Part shown: positions 1 to 6,262 of the stretch, in pieces | Layout: each line of letters starts with the position of its first letter | Position numbering within the stretch: position 1 is the stretch's first letter | NCBI GenBank assembly: GCA_029933565.1 | Contig: JAOZNY010000175.1 | Coordinates: 1 to 6,262, forward strand | Source: Bacteroidales bacterium | GTDB lineage: Bacteria > Bacteroidota > Bacteroidia > Bacteroidales > F082 | DNA: 6,262 nt | Direction: 5' to 3' | The notes under the pieces: generated by a model | The model's input: the letters and a program-made list of their open reading frames with translations, nothing else | Told to the model about the DNA's origin: nothing | Databases searched by the model: none | Translations under genes and position numbers: made by a program

Positions 1-79
1 CAAATTATACAATGAGGCTTTTGCCAATCATCTTGATATTTAATTGGTATAAGTTGGTTGTTTAGTTCAGTATTTATTT

Positions 80-1480
80 TCAATCCTTTAATTTCTCAAA
101 CATGTCAATTATTTCCGGAATTTGTTCAGCACCCATACGCTTAGCAACGATATTTCTTTTTTCATCAAGCAGGTAAATAACCGGAGTTCCATAAATGTCA
201 TAAACGTCATGAAAGTCGTTAGTAACACTTCTTGTGCCGTTAACATTCATCCAGTTCAGTTCACTGTCAATTATATATTTTTTCCATTCATCAAGTTCTC
301 CATTAGTATTTATGGCAAATATTCCAATGTCATATTTCCAATTAGGCATATTTTCTTTCAGATATTTAATTTCCTTTTTACAGATGCCGCAATCAAAATC
401 CCAGAATAAAAGAGCAAGATATTTCTCGGTCATTCTGTCAAATGAAACATAATTCCCGCTTGTGTCAATTAAAATTAGGTTTGGAGCTTTGCTCCCCAAC
501 ATTAAAGGTTTAATTTTTTCTGCTCTATCTATTATTGATTTTCTGACCGAAGCGTTAGCATTCTCAATCTGATAACTGTTGTTTTTGAAATAAGTTTCTG
601 CCAGATGAACAAAAACCTTGTCAAAACCCATAAACTTTGGATTCTGATACTCTGAAATAAACTTCCATAAAAGAAAACTGAAATTTTCTTTAGATTCCTG
701 TGTCTTCTTTAAAACTATATCTATTCCTTTTATTATTGAGTCAGGTTGAAAAACAACTAACTGATCAAAATATTCATTTATCTTTTTGTCAAACACAGGT
801 GTTCTTAAAAACCTGGAGTCAGAAAGATCAATGTTGTCCCAATAATGTTTTTTGTAATACCTAAATATAATGGAACTGTCATTTTTGGATGTAATACTAT
901 CAGGAAATTCAACATCTCGCATCGAATTCAATAGTTTTGAAACAAAAAGATCGGGATTAGTTTCAATTACTCTCAGTTTGTAGTTAATGGATACTTGATT
1001 TAATGAATCAATCTTAGCGACAAGTTTTTCATAGTTTTCATTATTGACATTTGTGTTCTTTAACTCAGTATAATACTCTCTTGTTTTCTTATAGGTGGAT
1101 TCATTGTACTTAACATAATTAAAAAATATTTTATTTTCTTTACTGCCCTTGGTAGTCATATTATGTACAAATGAAGAAGAATCGGTTGAAAGTGTAGGTC
1201 TTGCTTCATTATTTAAAATAAACTCAAATAGTTTTGTTTTTCTAATACTTACTGCCATATAAATTCCGCCAGAGAAAGTACTATCACTTTTAAATTCAAA
1301 TTTCCCTTTCTGTGAATAGGCAGTGTCGACTATGCGTATCTTGTCTCCATAATATGAGGTCAGTATTAGAATAGTATCATTGTAGTTTGAGATATTTATA
1401 CGAAGGGATTTTGTACCCTGAGATAAGCCACTAAAAGTTAATAATGTTAAGATTATGATAAAAAAGAATTTATTGTACAT
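80..1480 (-). CDS. Exported TlpA-like thiol-disulfide protein with N-terminal DUF4369-like domain
   Basis: Probable envelope thiol-disulfide oxidoreductase of 466 residues; substrate unknown. Seen (numbered from the ATG at 1480): signal peptide 1-20 (MYNK, then a Phe/Ile/Leu-rich core, ending near GLSQ, with no lipobox Cys); a DUF4369-like beta domain at about 25-125 (GDKIRIVDTA, then KGKFEFK); a charged helical middle at about 125-325 that may correspond to DUF5106; and a TlpA/ResA-like thioredoxin fold from about 330 (GSKAPNL, FWDFDCGICKKE with Cys364 and Cys367, and the cis-Pro loop YGTP with Pro433). These are the only two cysteines. In the family the CxxC pair does dithiol-disulfide exchange. 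The frame extends 8 codons upstream to a TTG at 1504, but that TTG lies inside a -7 promoter element and would put a charged stretch before the signal peptide. The ATG has an A-rich leader typical of Bacteroidota. The gene is divergent from the T9SS-cargo gene. Fold confident, role inferred. Confidence 0.9.
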   Translation of the reverse strand: MYNKFFFIIILTLLTFSGLSQGTKSLRINISNYNDTILILTSYYGDKIRIVDTAYSQKGKFEFKSDSTFSGGIYMAVSIRKTKLFEFILNNEARPTLSTDSSSFVHNMTTKGSKENKIFFNYVKYNESTYKKTREYYTELKNTNVNNENYEKLVAKIDSLNQVSINYKLRVIETNPDLFVSKLLNSMRDVEFPDSITSKNDSSIIFRYYKKHYWDNIDLSDSRFLRTPVFDKKINEYFDQLVVFQPDSIIKGIDIVLKKTQESKENFSFLLWKFISEYQNPKFMGFDKVFVHLAETYFKNNSYQIENANASVRKSIIDRAEKIKPLMLGSKAPNLILIDTSGNYVSFDRMTEKYLALLFWDFDCGICKKEIKYLKENMPNWKYDIGIFAINTNGELDEWKKYIIDSELNWMNVNGTRSVTNDFHDVYDIYGTPVIYLLDEKRNIVAKRMGAEQIPEIIDMFEKLKD

Positions 1481-1501
1481 TTTGTTGTTTTTTTTGGATT
1501 G

Positions 1502-1509
1502 CAAAAGTA
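1502..1509 (-). promoter_or_regulatory. Bacteroidota-type -7 promoter element for the minus-strand thioredoxin-fold gene
   Basis: Read on the minus strand this is TACTTTTG, an exact match to the Bacteroidota -7 consensus TAnnTTTG. It lies 21 bases upstream of the ATG at 1480, which implies a very short, A-rich leader (AAAAAAAACAACAAA just before the ATG). The expected -33 TTTG is not present; a T7 run lies about 17 bases upstream instead, so only half of the promoter is convincing. The element contains the TTG at 1504, which argues against that codon being a start. Confidence 0.55.
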
Positions 1510-1544
1510 AAAAAAGTTTTTTTGTTAAAAAAAGTATCTTTTTT
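1509..1544. other. Phased A/T homopolymer tracts in the divergent intergenic region
   Basis: Four runs follow each other: A7 (1509-1515), T7 (1517-1523), A7 (1527-1533) and T6 (1539-1544). Their centres are about 8, 10 and 11 bases apart, close to one helical turn, which is the arrangement expected of intrinsically bent or upstream-activating promoter DNA. They lie directly upstream of the minus-strand -7 element. A structural or regulatory role is inference; in AT-rich DNA such runs also arise by chance. Confidence 0.35.
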
Positions 1545-1577
1545 ATGCTTAGGGGGTATAAAATGGAATACTTAGGG
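1545..1577. repeat. Direct repeat ATRCTTAGGG, two copies 23 bases apart
   Basis: ATGCTTAGGG at 1545-1554 and ATACTTAGGG at 1568-1577 match at 9 of 10 positions. The start-to-start distance is 23 bases, roughly two helical turns, so both copies would present on a similar face of the DNA. They are GC-richer than the flanking sequence and sit between the two divergent start codons, so they could be a regulator binding site for either gene. No known operator is recognised. Confidence 0.35.
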
Positions 1578-1600
1578 TACTAAATAATAACAAGGTGTCT

Positions 1601-1608
1601 TAAATTCG
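1601..1608 (+). promoter_or_regulatory. Possible -7 promoter element for the T9SS-cargo gene
   Basis: TAAATTCG matches five of the six fixed positions of the Bacteroidota consensus TAnnTTTG and lies 21 bases before the ATG at 1630, the same distance as the better element of the divergent gene. No -33 TTTG is visible at the expected distance upstream, so this is a weak call. Confidence 0.25.
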
Positions 1609-1629
1609 TATTGAAATAATAAAAGGAAG

Positions 1630-2874
1630 ATGAAAAAATTGAAAATTTTATCAGTTGTAATAGTTGTTTTTCTAACTATAGGAAGTCAATTATTTGCACA
1701 AAATAATTTAGTAGGAACGTATCTTTATCAAGGTAATCCTTCAGTTCCTTTGCCAGATATTCAAGTTGAGTTATTTGATACTAATGATGATTTAGTTGCT
1801 TCAACTGTGACAGATGATGAAGGTAACTATTCTTTTGAAGGAATTCCTAGTGGTGAGTTTTATATTGCTTCAACTACTGATATGTCATCAGTTGGAGTTA
1901 CACTTGCAGATGCATTTAAGGTTTTATTTTATCTTTTTGGATGGTATGACTTTTCTGACATGGAATTTGAAGTTGCCGATGTTGATAATAGTTACGCAGT
2001 TACTTGGGGTGATTATGGCAGTATAATGACTTATATAATTTTTAATCAACCATTTTCTGGTGGCGATTGGGAGTTTGAAAATGTAACTGTTGATTTTACA
2101 GCAAGGGATGTTGGTGATACAATTAGTATTTGGGGTTCAAGTCATGGTGATGTTGAAGGAGAGTGGGAGCCTATTGGGAGAGATATTGCACTTTTGCCAA
2201 GTAGTTATTATAGTGTTCAACATCAGGCAATAGGAACAAGTGCTGAGTATGTTATAAAAACTGAATATGAAGGAAGTATTAATGGATATAATTTGAATCT
2301 AGCATATGCTAGTAATGAAATAAGCATAGTAAAATTAAGTGGGCCCGATGAAAATTTTATTTATTCTATTGATGATAAAAATGGAGTAATTAAAATAGCT
2401 TGGCTAAATGAAAACAAAGAAGCAAGTAAAGTAAATGGAAATCATTTATTTACAATTGAAATTGTCAAGCTTACTGAACTGGCACAAAGTTCTGGAGAGG
2501 AAGTATTGTATCTTCTTCCAGGTGGAGTGCTAATCAATTCTGAGAATAACAAATTAAGCGAAACCGAAATTAAATTACCATTTTTGCAAAACAATCAAAT
2601 GGTGGAAGTAGATGTTGAGATTTTTCCTAATCCTTCAGTGGATTATCTTAACTTCAACATCCAAACAAGCAAGCAGGCCATCGCAAATCTATCGGTTTAT
2701 GATTTGAATGGCAGATTAATTACCTACATTGATAATATTGATCTTCGTGATGGAGAGAAAATAATAACTATTGATGTAGTAGATTTTCTCCCTGGAAATT
2801 ATGTGTATTCTTTATCGGTAAACGGTGAGGAAGGCATTAAGATGTTAAAGGGACATTTTGTTAAGTCCAAATAA
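1630..2874 (+). CDS. Secreted T9SS-cargo protein with carboxypeptidase-regulatory-like and dockerin-like segments
   Basis: Secreted or surface-attached protein of 414 residues with no recognisable enzymatic domain; function unknown. Seen in order: signal peptide 1-23 (MKKLK, hydrophobic core, SQLFA then QN); a beta-sandwich resembling carboxypeptidase-regulatory or SdrD B-type domains at about 27-82 (PLPDIQVELFD, TDDEGNYSFEGIPSGEF); a dockerin-like pair at about 84-138, whose second half has an EF-hand-like loop with Asp117, Asp119, Ser121, Thr125 and Asp128, while the first half keeps the helix but few metal ligands; a beta-rich region at about 145-315 that could be cohesin-like; and a type A T9SS sorting domain at about 327-414 (FPNP at 332-335, SVYDLNGRLI, LPGNYVYSL, lysine-containing tail). 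There are no cysteines. The family route is Sec export, then T9SS translocation with removal of the sorting domain. An AAGGA at 1623-1627 lies unusually close to the ATG. A terminator follows at once. Confidence 0.9.
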   Translation: MKKLKILSVVIVVFLTIGSQLFAQNNLVGTYLYQGNPSVPLPDIQVELFDTNDDLVASTVTDDEGNYSFEGIPSGEFYIASTTDMSSVGVTLADAFKVLFYLFGWYDFSDMEFEVADVDNSYAVTWGDYGSIMTYIIFNQPFSGGDWEFENVTVDFTARDVGDTISIWGSSHGDVEGEWEPIGRDIALLPSSYYSVQHQAIGTSAEYVIKTEYEGSINGYNLNLAYASNEISIVKLSGPDENFIYSIDDKNGVIKIAWLNENKEASKVNGNHLFTIEIVKLTELAQSSGEEVLYLLPGGVLINSENNKLSETEIKLPFLQNNQMVEVDVEIFPNPSVDYLNFNIQTSKQAIANLSVYDLNGRLITYIDNIDLRDGEKIITIDVVDFLPGNYVYSLSVNGEEGIKMLKGHFVKSK

Positions 2875-2900
2875 CAATGAGTTTTTTGGTTGGTTAAGTT

Positions 2901-2930
2901 AAAAAAAGGGGCGTGAGCCCCTTTTTTTTT
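2901..2930 (+). terminator. Rho-independent terminator after the T9SS-cargo gene
   Basis: A perfect stem pairs A7-GGGGC (2901-2912) with GCCCC-T7 (2917-2928) around a GTGA tetraloop, followed by a continuing T run to 2930. It lies 26 bases after the stop codon of the cargo gene. The A-tract before the stem makes it symmetric, so it could also work in reverse, but no minus-strand gene reads into it. It separates the cargo gene from the TPR-CHAT gene. Confidence 0.93.
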
Positions 2931-3041
2931 GTTTAATTAATTTTATTAATTTGCCAATGTTTAAACGGGCTTAGTAAAATTAAACAAACAATTGTATTTC
3001 AGGTTATAATGCTTGTCTGTTTATCCTTGGAAACGAATAGA

Positions 3042-6000
3042 ATGCATAATACAAGAATTAATAACATAGTTTTAAATGTCTCTATTAGAATATTTGTTCT
3101 GGCAGGGCTGTTTTTTCTGAGTGCATTTTCCAATGTGTTTTCTCAAAACAATGTCATAAAATTTGATATCGATAGTAGTTGGGCTAAGGATTTTGATACG
3201 TTCTCCCCAAGTGAAAAACAATTATTCTTCATCATAAATGAATCTGATAGTATAACCAAGATAGATGTTAGGAAATCTTATGAGACCATTAAAAAGGGTA
3301 ATCTAATTATTGACTTTATCAGAAATAAAGAGTTGCTGGCAAACTACTATCATACTTATGGAAAAGTTTTGGTGAATAATGAGTATTTTGCAAATGGAGT
3401 TGATACTCTTATGTTGTCTCTGAAAATGAAAAAAGAGATTTATGGAGAAAAGGATAGCAGGTTAGCAAAAACTTATAATTATATTGGAATTGCTAAATTT
3501 CGTCTGCAAGAATATGAAGAGGCTCTAAATAATTATTTAAAATCAGTTGATATTCTCAAGTCAAATGCATTCTATGGCCAAGATTTGTTTCATGCTTATC
3601 AAAATATTGGTATAGTTAAGGCAAATTTGGGTAATTATGAACAGGCATTCTTCTATTTTAAAAAAGCCTCAGGGATAGTTGAGCAAAGAAACCGGAATGA
3701 CAGTTTGTCGATTGCGAAGTTTTATAATAATTATGGTTTGTTGGCAACACTTATGGGGAAAGTAAAACAGGCCAATTACTATTTTAATGTTTCTGAGGAG
3801 TATTACACACTATTACTTGGCGGCAATAATATTCATTTGGCAAGTTTGAGTTTGAACAAAGGAGTAAATTCATTTATTAATCTTGATTACCTGCAAAGTA
3901 CATTGCAGTTTAATAATGCAATAAGTATCTATTTGTCAATTGGTCTAAAAGGAAGAGGTTTGGTTAAAGCCTTGAATAATCTTTGTGTATTGCAGCGTGA
4001 ACTTGGAAACAATGAATCCTCACTTGATTATGGAGAAAGAGCTCTTTTATACAATCGTAGCGAGGATATGACCTTAGCAATTCATAAGAATTTAGCACAA
4101 ACGTATGAAAAGATAGGGGACTTCGAGAAAGCACAAAGTCATTTTGATTTAGCATTACGCATTGCAAACCAGCCTACTTATAATCCCGGTAGGCGATATC
4201 AATTGTATTTGCTGTATGCCGATTTTTTACTGACAATAGATAAAAACGCTAAGAGTTATCAATATTTTAAAATGGCATTGAATATTGAAGGAATAGAAAA
4301 CGGCTATAAAACAGCTAAATATGCACATGTTCTCTCCCGAATAGGTTTTTATTATCTACAGGCTGAAGATAACCCTGAGGAGGCATTGCATTATTTTAAC
4401 CGTTCCATAGAAATATGGCATAATAAACTTGGTATTAATAAAAATGGATTAGTAAGCGAAAGCTATCACAGTATTGTGTTTGCCGATACTTATAGGGGGA
4501 AATCCCAAACTTTAATTAAGTTGTACGATAAAAAAGCCGAAATAAAGAATTTATTTTTGAGTCTTGAGAATTATGAATGGTTGCTCGTTCAGTTGGAAAG
4601 GATAAGTAGAAATCTTCAAAAGGAGAATCAAGTAATCATGAGGGAACAACTCTATCCAATTTACAACGAAGCAATAGAATTATCGTATCGCCTTTTCGAA
4701 CTTTCCTCTAATACATTTTATCAAAAAAAGGTATTTGAATTTTCTGAAAAAAGTAAATCGGCAATTTTATTATCATCAATTCAAAACTTAAATGCGCTTA
4801 AAACCTCTGATATTTCAAATGAGGGACAACTTTATGATCAGAACTTGAATGAGCAAATAAATGCGGTTAAGAAGCAATTGTTCGATGAAAAACAAAAAAT
4901 TAATCCTCAGCAAAAAAAGTTAAGTTTCTTCTCAAGCAGATTACTTCAACTTTTAAAATCTCATGATTCACTTGTTTATACTTTGGAAAGGGATTTCCCT
5001 AAATATTATTCATTAAAGTATAATTTATCAATAGTTGATTTTGATGAACTTAGCAGGAAACTATCAAATGATGAGGCATTTGTAGAATACCAACTTTTCG
5101 ATTCAAGTTTATACATTATTACAGTTAGAAACAAAGAGATATTTACTCAACGACTTTCAATTAATAATTCATTTTATGAATCGGTTGCTTATTTAGCCAA
5201 CATGAATAATTCTGACTTAACTATGCATAACAGGGATGACTTTAATGCATTTATTATGCATTCGCAGAGGCTTTATTCATTTTTAATCCAACCCATTTAC
5301 GATATAATAAAAGGAAAAAGGTTGATTTTTGTTCCTTCGGGAATGCTAGGTTATTTGCCATTTGAAATATTATTAGATAATTCAAAAAATATAAAGGAGC
5401 TGGACTACAAGGATCTGAATTTTCTTATCAAAGAGTTTCCCGTATCTTATTCTTATTCTTCCACATTAAGATATAGTAAGTATTTTAGTAACCCTACATT
5501 TAAAAAAGATTTGAATATTTTATATATGGCTCCAAATTATGAGAAACCGGATGTGAATCAATCGACTCAACAACTTGCTTTAAAAGAACTGAGATTTGCT
5601 AAAAAAGAGGTAATGCTATTACAAAATGAGTTTGGAGGACGACTGATATCAGGAAAGGATGCTGTGAAGTCATCATTTGTTGATTTAGCACCCAAGTATG
5701 ATATCTTACATTTGGCTATGCACACTATAATTAACGATTCTTTACCGCTTTATTCAAAACTTGTATTCTCGGAGGAGGGCGCAGATATTGACAATAGATT
5801 TTTACATACTTCAGAAATCTATGGGTTAAACCTAAAAGCTTCATTGGTAACTTTAAGTGCATGTAATACTGCTACCGGTGTTTTGCAAAAAGGAGAAGGA
5901 ATAATGAGTTTGGCCAGAGGTTTTGTTTTTGCAGGAGTTCCTTCGGTTGTAATGACTTTGTGGGAGGTGCAGGATGAAAGTGGTCTGAATATTATGAAAT

Positions 6001-6262
6001 CTTTTTATTCTTACCTGTCGGAAGGTTTACCCAAAGATGAAGCCATGCAATTGGCTAAACTTGATATGCTTAGTTCGGCTAATATGATTAAATCCCATCC
6101 TAATTTTTGGTCGGCTTACATTGTTACTGGAGATACAGCCCCTTTAAATATTAAGGATGAGCGAAGTGATGTTTGGGTTCTGCTGTTCTTTGCACTTATC
6201 TTTTTTATGATTTTCTATTTATACAAGGGAGCAGTAAGGCCAGGAAGCAATAAATATGTTTA
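3042..6262 (+). CDS. Exported, membrane-anchored TPR-CHAT cysteine peptidase, open at the right edge
   Basis: Predicted caspase-like (CHAT, clan CD) peptidase anchored in the inner membrane and facing the periplasm; substrate unknown. Numbered from ATG 3042: signal peptide at about 1-35 (core IFVLAGLFFLSAF, ending VFSQ); TPR-like repeats at about 141-174, 182-215, 223-256, 266-300, 307-338, 344-376, 386-420 and 424-461; a helical linker with FSEKSKSAILL (567-577), a possible coiled coil at about 602-650 and FPKYYSLKY; and a CHAT domain at about 670-1040 with LIFVPSGMLGYLPFE (761-775), catalytic His894 in HLAMHT and catalytic Cys941 in LSACNTATG. A transmembrane helix at 1044-1061 is followed by a basic tail. 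The mature protein has only two cysteines (315 and 941). The frame is intact for 1073 codons and ends in 'ta', probably a clipped stop. An in-frame ATG at 3009 (AGG five bases upstream) is possible, but 3042 gives a shorter n-region and has GGAA upstream. Domains confident; start and function less so. Confidence 0.92.
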   Translation, partial: MHNTRINNIVLNVSIRIFVLAGLFFLSAFSNVFSQNNVIKFDIDSSWAKDFDTFSPSEKQLFFIINESDSITKIDVRKSYETIKKGNLIIDFIRNKELLANYYHTYGKVLVNNEYFANGVDTLMLSLKMKKEIYGEKDSRLAKTYNYIGIAKFRLQEYEEALNNYLKSVDILKSNAFYGQDLFHAYQNIGIVKANLGNYEQAFFYFKKASGIVEQRNRNDSLSIAKFYNNYGLLATLMGKVKQANYYFNVSEEYYTLLLGGNNIHLASLSLNKGVNSFINLDYLQSTLQFNNAISIYLSIGLKGRGLVKALNNLCVLQRELGNNESSLDYGERALLYNRSEDMTLAIHKNLAQTYEKIGDFEKAQSHFDLALRIANQPTYNPGRRYQLYLLYADFLLTIDKNAKSYQYFKMALNIEGIENGYKTAKYAHVLSRIGFYYLQAEDNPEEALHYFNRSIEIWHNKLGINKNGLVSESYHSIVFADTYRGKSQTLIKLYDKKAEIKNLFLSLENYEWLLVQLERISRNLQKENQVIMREQLYPIYNEAIELSYRLFELSSNTFYQKKVFEFSEKSKSAILLSSIQNLNALKTSDISNEGQLYDQNLNEQINAVKKQLFDEKQKINPQQKKLSFFSSRLLQLLKSHDSLVYTLERDFPKYYSLKYNLSIVDFDELSRKLSNDEAFVEYQLFDSSLYIITVRNKEIFTQRLSINNSFYESVAYLANMNNSDLTMHNRDDFNAFIMHSQRLYSFLIQPIYDIIKGKRLIFVPSGMLGYLPFEILLDNSKNIKELDYKDLNFLIKEFPVSYSYSSTLRYSKYFSNPTFKKDLNILYMAPNYEKPDVNQSTQQLALKELRFAKKEVMLLQNEFGGRLISGKDAVKSSFVDLAPKYDILHLAMHTIINDSLPLYSKLVFSEEGADIDNRFLHTSEIYGLNLKASLVTLSACNTATGVLQKGEGIMSLARGFVFAGVPSVVMTLWEVQDESGLNIMKSFYSYLSEGLPKDEAMQLAKLDMLSSANMIKSHPNFWSAYIVTGDTAPLNIKDERSDVWVLLFFALIFFMIFYLYKGAVRPGSNKYV

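Noticed and set aside
1..79. Possible short peptide (ATG at 12, 17 codons) and a GGC-TTTT-GCC hairpin at 15-24
   Set aside because: The peptide is too short and featureless, and the hairpin stem has only 3 base pairs and no T run on the minus strand, so it is not a convincing terminator for the thioredoxin-fold gene.
122..452. Two overlapping plus-strand open frames of 95 and 72 codons
   Set aside because: They lie opposite the thioredoxin-fold coding region, including its CxxC and cis-Pro motifs, show no domain or plausible start context, and are antisense shadows.
1814..2026. 70-codon plus-strand frame inside the T9SS-cargo gene
   Set aside because: It is an alternative frame over the dockerin-like region of a well-supported gene; its hydrophobic look comes from T-rich codons.
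2931..2985. GTTTAATTAATTTT and AAAATTAAAC imperfect inverted repeat, and palindrome GTTTAAAC at 2959-2966
   Set aside because: The arms differ by a four-base insertion and consist almost only of A and T, so chance explains them.
3022..3029. TATCCTTG as a -7 element for the TPR-CHAT gene
   Set aside because: It matches five of six consensus positions but has only TTTC at the -33 distance and lies inside the alternative reading from ATG 3009. Suggestive for start 3042, too weak to list.
3964..4167. 67-codon minus-strand frame
   Set aside because: It is antisense to the TPR repeats of the CHAT gene, with no promoter or ribosome binding site that stands out.
3042..6262. CRISPR-associated (Craspase) or gasdermin-activating role for the TPR-CHAT protein
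   Set aside because: No cas gene, CRISPR array or gasdermin-like protein is in the window, and the signal peptide and membrane anchor place the enzyme outside the cytoplasm.

Overview
The window looks like a piece of a Bacteroidota chromosome. The grounds are low GC, a type IX secretion (T9SS) sorting domain on one protein, a DUF4369/TlpA-like thiol-disulfide protein, A-rich leaders with weak Shine-Dalgarno sequences, and a TAnnTTTG-type -7 promoter element. I would not name a genus from this sequence.

Layout. Bases 1-79 hold no gene I can support. A minus-strand gene (1480 down to 80) encodes an exported thioredoxin-fold protein. It is divergent from a plus-strand gene (1630-2874) across a 149-base intergenic region that holds a good -7 element for the minus gene, phased A/T tracts and a 10-base direct repeat. 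The plus-strand gene encodes a 414-residue exported protein with a T9SS C-terminal sorting domain and a dockerin-like segment. A strong intrinsic terminator (2901-2930) follows it. The rest of the window (3042 or 3009 to the right edge) is one uninterrupted reading frame of over 1070 codons: signal peptide, about eight TPR-like repeats, a helical linker, a complete CHAT cysteine-peptidase domain with its His and Cys, and a C-terminal transmembrane helix. No stop codon is inside the window. The last two bases are 'ta', so the stop is probably cut by one base.

How they may work together. All three products carry N-terminal signal peptides and are predicted to act in the cell envelope or outside the cell. 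The terminator and the divergent arrangement argue for three separate transcription units, so a shared pathway is inference only. The most interesting object is the exported, membrane-anchored TPR-CHAT protein: its peptidase domain is predicted to face the periplasm, unlike the cytoplasmic TPR-CHAT peptidase of type III-E CRISPR systems. Its substrate cannot be read from this window.
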